Notes: generated from the letters alone by a model not told the origin. Shown: positions 9,641 to 19,906, numbered from the stretch's first letter. The stretch is 64,000 bases of DNA from Kordia periserrulae (GCF_003054265.1 NZ_QBKT01000005.1:310001-374000), one strand, 5' to 3'. Numbers and translations: made by a program.

Positions 9641-10846
9641 ATGAAATTTGCCATCATTAAAGAACGTAAAAATCCACCTGATAGACGAGTTGTTTTCTCT
9701 CCTGAAAAGTTAGTTGAAGCAAAAACACAATTTCCAGAAGCGACCTTCAAAGTAGAAAGTTCAGATATTCGTGTGTTTGCTGATAACGCTTACGCGGGAA
9801 AAGGATTTGAAGTCACTGATGATGTGTCTGATTGCGATGTAATGATTGGCGTAAAAGAAGTGCCGATTGACCACTTGATTCCGAATAAAAAGTACTTTTT
9901 CTTTTCGCATACGATTAAAAAACAACCGTACAATCGCAAGTTGTTACAAGCAATATTGGCTAAAAATATTGAAATGTACGACCATGAGGTCATTACCAAA
10001 GCCAATGGTGGTCGCTTGATTGGTTTCGGGCGTTATGCAGGTTTAGTAGGTGCTTACAATGGTTTTCGTGCGCTCGGATTACGCGACGGATTGTTCAAGC
10101 TACCAAAAGTAGAAACGCTTGCCGATTTGGATGCTGTAAAAAAAGAATTAGATAAAATCACCATTCCAAACATCAAAATCGTCCTTTCCGGAACAGGAAA
10201 AGTTGCGTACGGCGCCAAAGAAATTTTAGACCATTTGGGCATCAAAGAAGTCAGTGATGCTGTGTATTTAACTGCGGAGTTTTCAGAACCTGTATATTGT
10301 ATGATAGATGTTATTGAATATAATGTACGAAAAGATGGAAAAGTAGGCGATAAGTTTGCGTTTTACAAAGATCCTTCTGGCTATAAAAGTAACTTTATGG
10401 CGTATGCCAAAGTGTCTGACTTTTTTATTGCAGGACATTTTTACGGCGATGGTGCTCCGTATCTATTCACACGAGAAGATGCCAAACATCCCGATTTTAA
10501 AATCAACTTAGTAGCTGATATTTCTTGCGATATTGATGGTCCTGTGGCAAGTACCATTCGTCCTTCGACTATTGCGGAACCTTTTTATGGATACGACCCA
10601 CAAACAGAAACTGAAGTAGCTTTTGATGCCGAAAATGCCATCACTGTCATGGCGGTTGACAACTTACCTTGCGAATTGCCCAAAGATGCTAGCGAAGGTT
10701 TTGGAGATATGTTTTTAAAATATGTCATTCCAGCATTTTACAATGGTGATAGAGACCGAATTTTGGCGCGCGCAAAAATGACAACTTCAGACGGTAAACT
10801 CACCAAACGCTATGCATATCTGCAAGATTATGTGGATGAAAAATAG
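9641..10846 (+). CDS. NAD(P)-dependent oxidoreductase of the alanine dehydrogenase/saccharopine dehydrogenase (lysine-forming) type
   Basis: A 401-residue protein with an N-terminal AlaDh_PNT-like domain that starts MKFAIIKERKNPPDRRVVFS. A Rossmann segment follows (IKIVLSGTGKVAYGAKEIL, about residues 182-200), with GxGxxA for dinucleotide binding. Members of this superfamily reductively aminate or deaminate small substrates such as alanine, or form lysine from saccharopine; the substrate here cannot be told from sequence. The ATG at 9641 is chosen over an upstream in-frame start at 9599 because the family N-terminus begins MKFAIIKE. It appears to be a single-gene unit. Confidence 0.78.
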   Translation: MKFAIIKERKNPPDRRVVFSPEKLVEAKTQFPEATFKVESSDIRVFADNAYAGKGFEVTDDVSDCDVMIGVKEVPIDHLIPNKKYFFFSHTIKKQPYNRKLLQAILAKNIEMYDHEVITKANGGRLIGFGRYAGLVGAYNGFRALGLRDGLFKLPKVETLADLDAVKKELDKITIPNIKIVLSGTGKVAYGAKEILDHLGIKEVSDAVYLTAEFSEPVYCMIDVIEYNVRKDGKVGDKFAFYKDPSGYKSNFMAYAKVSDFFIAGHFYGDGAPYLFTREDAKHPDFKINLVADISCDIDGPVASTIRPSTIAEPFYGYDPQTETEVAFDAENAITVMAVDNLPCELPKDASEGFGDMFLKYVIPAFYNGDRDRILARAKMTTSDGKLTKRYAYLQDYVDEK

Positions 10847-10941
10847 TCTTTTCTGTTGAAAATCAACATGAGATAAAGAAAGTAATGTAGGGAATTGATT
10901 GGTTAAATTGTTATCTTTATAAACCAACCATTCAAAAACTG

Positions 10942-13900
10942 ATGAAAAAATCATTACAATTCCTATGTTGCTTGCTATTATTGTGTACATTTTCCTGTGA
11001 AAATGATGATAATATCATACCGCAACAAGTTGCTGAAGAAGAACAACCCGTAATTCCAATTAACTTTGAAGAAAACTTTGGAACTTCAGTCACAGCGCGT
11101 TTTTTAGGACGTGTTGTAGATGAAGACAACACTCCAATTGCGGGCGTTACCATTAAAATTGGAACGACCACCACCACAACAGATTTATTTGGAATGTTTT
11201 CTGCATCAAGCTCGGAAGTATTTGAAAAATTTGCCTATCTCACCGCAGAAAAAACTGGATTTATCAAAGGTTCCAGGGCATTAATTCCATCCACAACCGA
11301 TGTCAACCGCGTAGAAATCATGTTACTCAAAGAAGATGTCATTGCCACAATTGCTTCTGGAGAAACTGCCATGGTCAATCTCAGCAATGGTACAGAAGTG
11401 TCTTTTAGTGGAAATTACATGCGAGAAGATGGCTCTACTTACAATGGATCAGTAGAAGTTGTCCTAAAACATTTAAGTCCAGAAAACGATAATATGGAAG
11501 CCATGATGCCAGGAATGCTCTTTGCGCAAGATGAAAGTGGCGGCGCAGTAACTTTAGAAACCTACGGTATGATTGCTGTAGAATTGATGGGAAGTACAGG
11601 CGAAAAATTACAACTATCTGACGGAAGTACATCACAAATCACCATGCCAATTCCAGCCAATACAGTAAATCCACCAGCAACCATTCCTTTATGGCATTTT
11701 GATGAAACCTTAGGATATTGGGTGGAAGAAGGCGAAGCAACACTGCAAGGAAACATGTATGTGGGCGAAGTAAGTCACTTTTCTTTTTGGAATTACGACT
11801 ATCCGTATCCGTCTGTTTTGTTATGTATCAAATTAATTGACGAACTCGGAAGACCTTTAGCTTACTCACCGCTAGATTTATATTCTTCTTTACTAAATAG
11901 TACAGGAACCTACGGATTTACCAATGCCAACGGTGAAGAATGTGGTTTAGTGCCAGCAGGAGAAGAACTAACAGTTACCGTTCCAAATCCGTTGTGTCCA
12001 GGCGAACCATTTACAACGACAATCGGACCTTTTACAACAGATACAGACATTACACTCACAGTACCAGCAGGTCAAAATACCTCAACCATTCAAGGAACAT
12101 TTGTCAACTGTAGTGGTGAAAATGTGACGGATGGATACATTCAGTTATTCATCAATGGAAACTCTGAAATCATTCCGGTAACGGATGGAACAATTAATTA
12201 TACAATTACGTATTGTGACGATATTGACTATTCCTTAAAAGGTGTAGATATTATCAATAATCAAATTACAGATATTATTACTGGAACGTTAGATGGCACT
12301 GAAATCATTGACTTGGGTGCACTAAGTTCATGTACAGGATTTGAAGATACGGACGGCGACGGTGTTTTTGATACGTTTGAAGATGTAAACGGCGATAACA
12401 ATCTCGACAACGATGATACAGATGATGATGGCATCCCAAATTATCAAGATGCAGACGATGACGGCGATGGTGTCAATACTGCTGATGAAGATTACGACGG
12501 AGATAACGACCCAACAAATGAAGACAGTGATGGCGACGGAACTCCTGATTATTTAGATGCAGAAGATGTATTGGTGTTTTCAACAGAAGCACAAGGAGTA
12601 GGCTGTGATCCTATCGAGTTTAACTTAGATGAAATAGCAGCGACTGACGGAAATGATTTACATACCTACGCTTTTTACCTTACCGAAGCTGATGCTGCGG
12701 CAGAATCAAGTCCGTTAAGTTCTCCTTTCGGAGTATCTATAGCAGACTTAACAAGCAACACACAGCAAATATTTGTAGTTGCTACTAACATAACTTCAGG
12801 GCAAACCGCTATTGGCGAAGTTTATTTATATTGGAGTTATGAAGATGCTGATGGTGACGGATTGACCGATTGTGAAGAAATCACAGGAATTGACAATCCA
12901 AGCACGAATTTAGTACCAAACGGTACCAGTGATCCAAACGACCCGAACGATCCAAATCCGCAACCTGTAGCTACGTTGAGTATTACAAGTATAACGGTAA
13001 ATGAAGATGTTGGAACTGCTACAGTTCCTGTAACTTTAGACGTTCCAAGCGATGTAGATACGGTGGTAGGAGTTTCCACTTCTGGCGGAACAGCCACACA
13101 AAATTTAGATTATACAACAACGGTACAAACACTAACCATTCCTGCAGGACAAGTTTCAGCATCATTTACAGTGCCTATCATTGACGATACAGATGTGGAA
13201 CAAGCAGAAAGCGTTATTGTTACCGGAGTTATTACGGCAGGAAATCTTTTAAACCAGCCAGGCGATCCGCTAACGGCAACGATCACTATTGCAGATAACG
13301 AAGTTGGTGTTACATTTTCACTGCAAAGTACCAGTGTAGCAGAAGATAATGGCGTTGCAGTAGTTCCTGTCACATTAGGGAATCCGTCAAATGTAGACAC
13401 TGTCATTAGTATTGCCACTTCTGGTGGAACAGCTTCAGAGAATTTGGATTACACAGCAACCGTACAAACACTCACCATTCCTGCGGGACAAGTTTCAGGA
13501 AGTATCACCATACCAATTATTGACGATTCGGAAAGCGAAGGCGACGAAACAATTATTGTTATTGGAAATGCAGCATCCACAAACGTAACCAATCAGCAAT
13601 CGCAAGCAACAGTTATCATTGTAGATGATGATATTTCAAACTACCCAACATCTGGGACTATAAGCGGATGTGATGATGGCACTGGTTTTAATACGTTTGA
13701 TGTAACGTCAATGGATGTTTACTTTTTAAATGGCAATACGAATGCTACCATAAGTTATCATGCAACGACAGCAGATGCACAAAATGATTCAAATCCTCTT
13801 CCTATGCTGTATCAAGCTCAAAATGGAGATATCATCTATGTGCGAATTTCAGAAACTTCTGGATTCTTTCAAATATCCACATTGCAATGTATAGTGAACC

Positions 13901-14196
13901 CAACACCAATAGCAGTAGGGAATTTAGCCATAATTGAATGTGATGGAAATGCAGATGGTTTTGCTACGTTTAGTCCTGCTCAGCTCGAGCCAGATATTAT
14001 TCAAGCACAGGCTGGACTTACAGTAACGTATTATGAAACTCAAGCAGATGCTGACAGTGCAGTAAATGCGATACCTGCAAACAGTTATACAAATATTGTT
14101 GTAAGTTTTCAAACCATTTTCTATCGCATAGAAGACCCTACAACAGGATGCTATTCAACAGGAACTATTGATTTGATTGTAGATTCTGGTTGTTAA
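10942..14196 (+). CDS. Large secreted lipoprotein with carboxypeptidase-regulatory-like, TSP3 and Calx-beta domains (paralogue 1)
   Basis: 1084 residues. A lipoprotein signal ends at Cys19 (LCTFSC), followed by acidic ENDD, which in Bacteroidota can favour surface export. Residues about 50-130 look like a carboxypeptidase-regulatory-like beta sandwich (ITIKIG-type repeats and TARFLGRVVDEDNTPIAGV). A conserved region follows to about 290. Thrombospondin type 3 calcium-binding repeats (DTDGDGVFDTFED, DDDGIPNYQDADDDGDG) lie at about 467-545. Two Calx-beta domains lie at about 675-770 and 785-900, each with NEDVG/AEDNG and TIPAGQVS. A C-terminal Cys-containing region ends VDSGC. No type IX sorting domain is seen. 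The next gene is a paralogue with the same N-terminal plan. Exact role is unknown; adhesion or calcium-dependent surface binding is inferred. Confidence 0.83.
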   Translation: MKKSLQFLCCLLLLCTFSCENDDNIIPQQVAEEEQPVIPINFEENFGTSVTARFLGRVVDEDNTPIAGVTIKIGTTTTTTDLFGMFSASSSEVFEKFAYLTAEKTGFIKGSRALIPSTTDVNRVEIMLLKEDVIATIASGETAMVNLSNGTEVSFSGNYMREDGSTYNGSVEVVLKHLSPENDNMEAMMPGMLFAQDESGGAVTLETYGMIAVELMGSTGEKLQLSDGSTSQITMPIPANTVNPPATIPLWHFDETLGYWVEEGEATLQGNMYVGEVSHFSFWNYDYPYPSVLLCIKLIDELGRPLAYSPLDLYSSLLNSTGTYGFTNANGEECGLVPAGEELTVTVPNPLCPGEPFTTTIGPFTTDTDITLTVPAGQNTSTIQGTFVNCSGENVTDGYIQLFINGNSEIIPVTDGTINYTITYCDDIDYSLKGVDIINNQITDIITGTLDGTEIIDLGALSSCTGFEDTDGDGVFDTFEDVNGDNNLDNDDTDDDGIPNYQDADDDGDGVNTADEDYDGDNDPTNEDSDGDGTPDYLDAEDVLVFSTEAQGVGCDPIEFNLDEIAATDGNDLHTYAFYLTEADAAAESSPLSSPFGVSIADLTSNTQQIFVVATNITSGQTAIGEVYLYWSYEDADGDGLTDCEEITGIDNPSTNLVPNGTSDPNDPNDPNPQPVATLSITSITVNEDVGTATVPVTLDVPSDVDTVVGVSTSGGTATQNLDYTTTVQTLTIPAGQVSASFTVPIIDDTDVEQAESVIVTGVITAGNLLNQPGDPLTATITIADNEVGVTFSLQSTSVAEDNGVAVVPVTLGNPSNVDTVISIATSGGTASENLDYTATVQTLTIPAGQVSGSITIPIIDDSESEGDETIIVIGNAASTNVTNQQSQATVIIVDDDISNYPTSGTISGCDDGTGFNTFDVTSMDVYFLNGNTNATISYHATTADAQNDSNPLPMLYQAQNGDIIYVRISETSGFFQISTLQCIVNPTPIAVGNLAIIECDGNADGFATFSPAQLEPDIIQAQAGLTVTYYETQADADSAVNAIPANSYTNIVVSFQTIFYRIEDPTTGCYSTGTIDLIVDSGC

Positions 14197-14280
14197 TTAA
14201 TTGAAAGTAAAAAACACACCTTTCTATGTCAGTTAGATGTTTTTTTATATATTCCCAAAAATGTATTGTAAAATAACCCT

Positions 14281-17200
14281 ATGAAAAGAACAACAATATG
14301 CTTAATGTGTTTGCTTTTCTTAAATATTTTTTCATGTAAAAATGATGAAACAATAGAAGAACCAATCGCAACTGAAGAACCAGTACCAGAGCCAGTAATT
14401 CCAGTAAACTTTGAAGAAAATTTTGGAAACGCTATCACGGCACGTTTTTTTGGACGTGTTGTAGACGAAGAAAATATGCCAGTACAAGGTGCTTCTGTTA
14501 TTATCGGAAACACCATTACAACTACAGATATTTTTGGTGTTTTCTCAGGAAACGATACTACTGCTTTTGAAAAATTCGCCTATGTAACTGTTACAAAAGA
14601 AGGCTATATTAATGGTTCACGTACAGTAACTCCATCTGATACTGAAGTAAATTATATAGAAATCACATTACTCCGAGAAGATATTGTCACAACAATTAAT
14701 TCTGGCGAAGAAAGTTTGGTAAGTTTACCTAACGGAGCAGAAGTCACCTTTGATGGAGATTTTATCAGAGAAAGTGGCTCACCGTACAACGGAGAAGTAT
14801 CTGTTATATTGAAACATCTCAATCCTGACGATGAAAATATGGAAACCATGATGCCAGGAATGTTATTTGCGCAATCAGCAAGTGGAGAAGCAGTAGTTTT
14901 AGAAACTTACGGAATGCTTGCTGTAGAGCTTAGGAGTAGTTCTGGAGAAGAATTACAACTAGCAGAAGGAAGCAGTTCGCAAATCTCAATGCCAATTTCT
15001 ATCAATACAAACAATCCGCCAACCATCATTCCATTATGGTATTTTGATGAGGAAGAAGGATACTGGAAGGAAGAAGGGCAAGCAACACTCATAGGAAATA
15101 AATATGTAGGAGACGTAACACACTTTTCATTCTGGAATTATGATTATCCATATCCAGCTATCAATTTATGCATCACATTAGTTGACGAAGACGGAAACCT
15201 ATTACCCAATACAAACTTAGACATCTATTCACAGCTTCTAAACTCAACAGGAACCTATGGTTATACAAATAATTTAGGAGTAGAATGCGGTTTAGTACCC
15301 AAAGGAGAGCAACTTATAGTAAATGTAACAACGCTAAATTGCGAAAGCGGTCCACATATTATTGGTCCGTTTATTTCAGATGCAGATATTACCTTAACAG
15401 CATCTTCCTTAAATAATAACACAATTAGTATTACAGGAACTTTTGTAAACTGTGATGGAGAAAATGTTACCAATGGTTATATACAATTATTCATTGACGG
15501 AAATTCAGAAATAATTCCTGTTACCAATGGAACCATCAGTTATACAATGCCTTATTGTGGTGACTCTATGGAGTATTCTCTAAAAGGTGTAAATATTACA
15601 AACGCACAAGTAACTGAAGTTATCTCAGGAACATTTAATGGTAGTGACACATTAAACTTAAATACCCTAAGTTCATGTGCCAATTTTTCAGATTCTGATG
15701 GCGATGGAATTGTGGATACGTTTGAAGATATCAACGGAGATAACGATTTGACAAATGATGATACTGACGAAGACGGCATCCCAAATTACTTAGATGCAGA
15801 TGATGATGGTGATGGCACAAATACAGCAGATGAAAATTATGATGGAGACAATGACCCAACTAATGATGACACTGACGGTGATGGAATACCTGATTATTTA
15901 GATGCGGTAGATGTAACTATATTTGATTCAGAAATTATTTCTACAGGTTGTGATCCAATCATCTTTAATATTGATGAAATAGCTTCACAATACGATAACC
16001 CAAATATGACGTATGCTTTTTATGAAACTGAAGCTGATGCCAATGCTGAAACCAACGTGTTGACTTCAACGTATGAAGTTCCATTCCTAGATTTTACTGA
16101 AGGTGATAATATTTATGTAAAAGTAACAAACACAATTAGTAATGCCAGCGCAATAGCTTCTGTGTATCTGTTTTTTGTCTATACTACAGATAGTGATAAT
16201 GATGGGTTAACTGATTGTGAGGAAATCACTGGAGTTGACAATCCTGATACTATTGTAGTAGCAACAGGAACAAGTGACCCGAATGATATGAATGATCCTA
16301 TTGATTTTACAGATACAGATGGTGATGGACTCACAGATTTGGAAGAAACTACAGGAATTGACAATCCGCTTACAGACATAGCACCCAATGGTACAAGCGA
16401 TCCAAATAATTCGTGTGACCCAATTGGACTTGACCTAACTGACACAGATGAAGATGGATTAACCGATTGTGAAGAAACTACGGGAATTGATGATCCAAAT
16501 ACGCAATTATCACCGCCAGATGATGCAGATGGTCCAACAAGTGATCCCAACGATTCATGTGATCCAATAGAAATTAGCCCTTTAGTTGATAGCGATAATG
16601 ATGGACTGACCGATTGTGAAGAAACTACAGGAAATGATAATCCAAATACAGTTTCTGTTGCCACAGGTGTAAGTAATCCGAATGATATAAATGATCCTGT
16701 AGATTTTACAGATACTGATGGAGATGGACTTACGGATATAGAAGAAACTACTGGAGTCGATAATCCAGTGACACCAGCAACACCCTCTGGAACAAGTGAC
16801 CCAAATGATTCTTGTGATCCAATAGTATACAGCCCTTTAATTGATAGTGATAATGATGGATTGACAGATTGTGAGGAAACCACAGGGAACGACAATCCAA
16901 ATACAGTTTTTATACCTCCTAGTATAAGTAATCCTAATGATGCTAACGATCCATATCCACAATCAGCTCCGGTGGTTTCTGTTACTTATTCACCAACAGT
17001 AAATGAAGATGTTGGGACTACAAGCGTACAGATATCTTTAAGTTCTCCTAGTACTAGTCCAAAATATTTTGAAATTTATCATACTTATCAGTTTGCTGAC
17101 CCTTATGCTAGTTATGAATTAGATTATTTTATATATGCGGGCTCTATCACAATTCCTCCAGGACAAACACAAGCAGTAATTGCGGATGTAATAATAGTGA

Positions 17201-17895
17201 ATGATACATGGGCGGAATCGAATGAACCCATAGAGATGCAACTTTTTGAAAAAATTCCAAATATTGATGGAGGCCTCACCTCAATATTTATCCAAGATAC
17301 ATCAATTACCATAATAGATGATGACAGCTTAGATGATTTACCTATGGGCGCCGGAACTATTTGTTATAATGGAGAGTTTAGTCTGTTTGATCTGTCAGAT
17401 ATGGACGCTTACTTTTTAAATGGAAATTCGGGAACGGTTACATATCATTCCACGGTTTTAGATGCAGTAAATAACATAAATCCTATAGGACCGCTTTATC
17501 AGTCTCACATTGAAGTGTCTGTTAGAATTGCATATGCAGATGGTTCAGTAGAAATATCACAAATATGGTTTACAGTTGCTTTTCCTCCTACATATTCAGG
17601 AAATGGAACCATTAGTTCCTGTGATAGTCTTTCAGGAAGCTCCAATGATGGAGTCTCTACATTCGATCTCACAAATGTAGAAACTGATATAACAATTAAT
17701 AACATGTCTAATTTACAGATAATGTATTATGAAAGTCAAGCAGATGCAGATAATGAAACAAATCCAATAGCAACCCCTACTAGTTATACAAATACTGTTT
17801 CTGGAACACAAACTATTTATGCAAGAGCAACTAATATAGAAAATGGATGTACAAATGTCTTTAGCTTTACTATTTCGGTAGATGCTGGCTGTTAG
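14281..17895 (+). CDS. Large secreted lipoprotein with an expanded TSP3 array (paralogue 2)
   Basis: 1204 residues. A lipoprotein signal ends at Cys19 (LNIFSC), followed by KNDE. The N-terminal 290 residues closely follow the preceding gene (FGRVVDEENMPVQGA, MMPGMLFAQ, VTHFSFWNYDYPYP). Classic TSP3 repeats lie at about 470-545. Six more calcium-binding units of the type DSDNDGLTDCEETTG, each 40-48 residues apart, cover about 635-880. One Calx-beta-like domain (NEDVGTTSVQISL) lies near 905-1020, and the C-terminus ends VDAGC as in paralogue 1. It sits 84 bases after paralogue 1, so tandem duplication followed by growth of the TSP3 array is likely. No type IX sorting domain is visible. Function is unknown beyond a probable calcium-binding surface protein. 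Confidence 0.83.
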   Translation: MKRTTICLMCLLFLNIFSCKNDETIEEPIATEEPVPEPVIPVNFEENFGNAITARFFGRVVDEENMPVQGASVIIGNTITTTDIFGVFSGNDTTAFEKFAYVTVTKEGYINGSRTVTPSDTEVNYIEITLLREDIVTTINSGEESLVSLPNGAEVTFDGDFIRESGSPYNGEVSVILKHLNPDDENMETMMPGMLFAQSASGEAVVLETYGMLAVELRSSSGEELQLAEGSSSQISMPISINTNNPPTIIPLWYFDEEEGYWKEEGQATLIGNKYVGDVTHFSFWNYDYPYPAINLCITLVDEDGNLLPNTNLDIYSQLLNSTGTYGYTNNLGVECGLVPKGEQLIVNVTTLNCESGPHIIGPFISDADITLTASSLNNNTISITGTFVNCDGENVTNGYIQLFIDGNSEIIPVTNGTISYTMPYCGDSMEYSLKGVNITNAQVTEVISGTFNGSDTLNLNTLSSCANFSDSDGDGIVDTFEDINGDNDLTNDDTDEDGIPNYLDADDDGDGTNTADENYDGDNDPTNDDTDGDGIPDYLDAVDVTIFDSEIISTGCDPIIFNIDEIASQYDNPNMTYAFYETEADANAETNVLTSTYEVPFLDFTEGDNIYVKVTNTISNASAIASVYLFFVYTTDSDNDGLTDCEEITGVDNPDTIVVATGTSDPNDMNDPIDFTDTDGDGLTDLEETTGIDNPLTDIAPNGTSDPNNSCDPIGLDLTDTDEDGLTDCEETTGIDDPNTQLSPPDDADGPTSDPNDSCDPIEISPLVDSDNDGLTDCEETTGNDNPNTVSVATGVSNPNDINDPVDFTDTDGDGLTDIEETTGVDNPVTPATPSGTSDPNDSCDPIVYSPLIDSDNDGLTDCEETTGNDNPNTVFIPPSISNPNDANDPYPQSAPVVSVTYSPTVNEDVGTTSVQISLSSPSTSPKYFEIYHTYQFADPYASYELDYFIYAGSITIPPGQTQAVIADVIIVNDTWAESNEPIEMQLFEKIPNIDGGLTSIFIQDTSITIIDDDSLDDLPMGAGTICYNGEFSLFDLSDMDAYFLNGNSGTVTYHSTVLDAVNNINPIGPLYQSHIEVSVRIAYADGSVEISQIWFTVAFPPTYSGNGTISSCDSLSGSSNDGVSTFDLTNVETDITINNMSNLQIMYYESQADADNETNPIATPTSYTNTVSGTQTIYARATNIENGCTNVFSFTISVDAGC
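16190..16905 (+). repeat. Six coding TSP3-type repeats
   Basis: Six copies of a unit encoding D-x-D-x-DGLTD-x-EE begin near 16193, 16312, 16440, 16585, 16704 and 16847. Spacing is about 120-145 bases, with Asp/Asn-rich linkers (SDPND). Copies 4 and 6 are almost identical in sequence, which suggests recent internal duplication. Confidence 0.8.
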
Positions 17896-17911
17896 CTTAT
17901 GTTTAATAAAA

Positions 17912-17949
17912 AATAGAAAAGCATCTCACTAACGAGATGCTTTTCTATT
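17912..17949. terminator. Bidirectional terminator
   Basis: A perfect 16-bp inverted repeat (AATAGAAAAGCATCTC with a six-base loop) is flanked by A-rich sequence before it and T-rich sequence after it. It follows the second lipoprotein gene by 17 bases. It could also catch transcripts leaving creD on the other strand, although creD ends about 180 bases away. Confidence 0.85.
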
Positions 17950-18125
17950 TTAATTTAAATTTGAAAAAATATTTAAAAAATCAAGTAATATGATGAAAAC
18001 GAAACCCGAACTTTTCAGCCCTCCAATCTTAAAAAGCCAGGAATCGTTTTCTCACCAAACTAACTGTTTTTTTTAGTTTATAGGTTTATAAGTTTATATG
18101 GGTTTATGTTGGTTTTCGACTTAAT

Positions 18126-19508
18126 CTATGCGGTAGCTAAAGGTTTTTTAGTTTCCGAATACCAATCAATTTTTCGCGAAACGTACATGACAATTCCTAA
18201 AATGACAAACAATCCAATACTTCCTGCTAACAGTGCGTAACTTTCCAATTGAATAATCACATAAATAAAACTGTACAATGCGGTCAACGAAGTGCCAATA
18301 AATACAGGGAATTTCCAGTTTTTTAAAATGGATTTAGAATAGAGCGTAATCATGACGACGACCGCACTTCCTGCAATTACATAGGCTTTTACAAAACTAC
18401 TGTGTTCTGAAATGGAGATGAGTAAGGTGTAAAACATCACCAACGCGAGTCCAATCATTAAATATTGAAACGGATGAATGGAAATTTTACTCAAAGTTTG
18501 AATGAGGAAAAACACCAAAAACGTCAATCCGATGACTAAAAAGCCGTATTTAGCAGCGCGTTCACTTTGATGATATTCGTCTAGCGGAATGATAAAATCG
18601 GTTCCAAACGCATAATGTGTCAAACTAGGCAATATCACAAAATACTGTTGTGAAAATGGACGATTGGTGTGCAATAATTTCCATTGCGCTTCAAATCCAC
18701 CATTGTCAAGTTCGCGTTTATGTTGCGTAATAAAACTTCCCGAATGTTTCGGATGTTGCCAATCGGATGTCATTTGTACATTGGTCACTTTCCCAATCGG
18801 AACAAATTGCACGCTTCTGCTACCATTATACGAGAGCTTAAAATCAAAACTGCGAACAGCTTCTGACGGCACATCATCCAATGCAATAAATGAACTTTCA
18901 AGTGTGTCAATATGTGACTGATCTGAAGGCAAAGTTTCAAAATTATAGGCATTTCCATTCAAATTTAGCTTCACTTCACTTTTCAAGCCTTTTAAATTGG
19001 TGGTTTTAATAAGCAACGTCGCTTTATCCCAAACAATATCATCAGTAGCGACTGACTTTTCAGAGAAATTAGGAGTTTCAAAACTTCCCGAAGTCACAAT
19101 ATCAGCGCTAAAAACCGTAGTTTCAAAATTGTTTCGTTTTTTAGGAATTGTTTGTACGTCTGAATTAATGTCTAAGTCCTTCGGAAAAAAGTAAGCATAG
19201 TGTATTTGTGTTGTTCGTTGTTTCTCGTTTTTCTTAGTGATTTCGTTATATTGTATCGTTTCTGTATGTTTTTTGTACGGAACTTTTAAAATAGGACCAT
19301 ACAGTAAAATTTCATCTCCCCATTTTTCATTCAATTCACTTACGACGCCTTTTTGCCGTTCTTCTCGTTCTGTAATCAAATCTTGAATCAGCGAAAGCGG
19401 AATCATGAGTAATAAAGTCAACACGCCTGTAATGATAAATTTCGCGGTGATAGAGGTGGTAAACCAATGCCATACTTTTTTGTTTTTGTTTGTTTGATGT
19501 ATTTCCAT
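18126..19508 (-). CDS. creD: CreD-like inner membrane protein
   Basis: About 460 residues with the CreD plan. There is an N-terminal membrane segment (AKFIITGVLTLLLMIPLSLI), then a large periplasmic domain (about 50-290) with EEERQKGVVSELNEKWG-like sequence and FVPIGKVT, followed by six closely spaced hydrophobic helices at the C-terminus. CreD proteins are linked to envelope integrity, but their mechanism is not known. The start at 19508 (MEIHQTNKN) is preferred over 19541 because the longer version would overlap a palindrome that looks like an operator. The nearby divergent-looking pair of a winged-helix regulator and a membrane protein is a common flavobacterial partner set. Confidence 0.88.
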   Translation of the reverse strand: MEIHQTNKNKKVWHWFTTSITAKFIITGVLTLLLMIPLSLIQDLITEREERQKGVVSELNEKWGDEILLYGPILKVPYKKHTETIQYNEITKKNEKQRTTQIHYAYFFPKDLDINSDVQTIPKKRNNFETTVFSADIVTSGSFETPNFSEKSVATDDIVWDKATLLIKTTNLKGLKSEVKLNLNGNAYNFETLPSDQSHIDTLESSFIALDDVPSEAVRSFDFKLSYNGSRSVQFVPIGKVTNVQMTSDWQHPKHSGSFITQHKRELDNGGFEAQWKLLHTNRPFSQQYFVILPSLTHYAFGTDFIIPLDEYHQSERAAKYGFLVIGLTFLVFFLIQTLSKISIHPFQYLMIGLALVMFYTLLISISEHSSFVKAYVIAGSAVVVMITLYSKSILKNWKFPVFIGTSLTALYSFIYVIIQLESYALLAGSIGLFVILGIVMYVSRKIDWYSETKKPLATA

Positions 19509-19521
19509 TTTTAATAGATTT

Positions 19522-19547
19522 AAAAGTACTTTGAATTTCAAAGTAAA
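19522..19547. promoter_or_regulatory. Palindromic operator candidate upstream of creD
   Basis: The core TACTTTGAATTTCAAAGTA is a perfect palindrome with 9-base arms and one central base, 16-34 bases upstream of the chosen creD start. A near-identical site precedes the regulator operon at 20551-20572. The likely binder is the winged-helix protein encoded between them. Confidence 0.65.
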
Positions 19548-19607
19548 TAGATAAAAAAATAATTTGATGATATTAGGAGCAACCCCTAACGGTTTTTCTT
19601 TGATAGA

Positions 19608-19904
19608 TTATTCACTTTTTTTAATCAACTTTTCAAGTGCTTCAATATGTTTTTTAAACTCCGCTTTTCCGAGTACTGTCGCGCTGTATCGTGTATTTGG
19701 CTTTCGCCCGATGAATTGTTTTTCCACCTTGATATATGCTACTTTTTCTAAGGCTTTGGTGTGACTTGCCAAGTTGCCATCAGTTACCGAGAGTAGATCT
19801 TTCAGCATTTTAAAATCTGCGTACTCATTCACCATCAAAATAGACATAATTCCTAGTCGAATTCGATGATCAAAAGCTTTATTTATGTTATTTATAATAC
19901 TCAC
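19608..19904 (-). CDS. Winged-helix transcriptional regulator (HTH_34/MarR-like)
   Basis: A 98-residue protein made almost entirely of one winged-helix domain (FDHRIRLGIMSILMVNEYADF, LLSVTDGNLASHTKALEK, YIKVEKQFIGRKPNTRYS). This matches the small DNA-binding family often placed next to creD in flavobacteria. The start is a GTG at 19904, two bases after the stop of the upstream membrane gene, so the two genes are translationally linked. A longer open frame to 19985 would overlap that gene and adds non-family sequence. It probably autoregulates its operon and creD through the shared palindrome. Confidence 0.85.
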   Translation of the reverse strand: MSIINNINKAFDHRIRLGIMSILMVNEYADFKMLKDLLSVTDGNLASHTKALEKVAYIKVEKQFIGRKPNTRYSATVLGKAEFKKHIEALEKLIKKSE

Positions 19905-19906
19905 AA

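Noticed and set aside
16179-16895. 238-codon antisense frame with Ser/Val-rich repeats
   Set aside because: It mirrors the six TSP3 repeats; repeat coding DNA keeps the opposite strand open.
16190-16905. Regularly spaced repeats resembling a CRISPR array
   Set aside because: Units are in frame, encode DxDxDG calcium-binding motifs and lie inside a gene; no cas genes are near.
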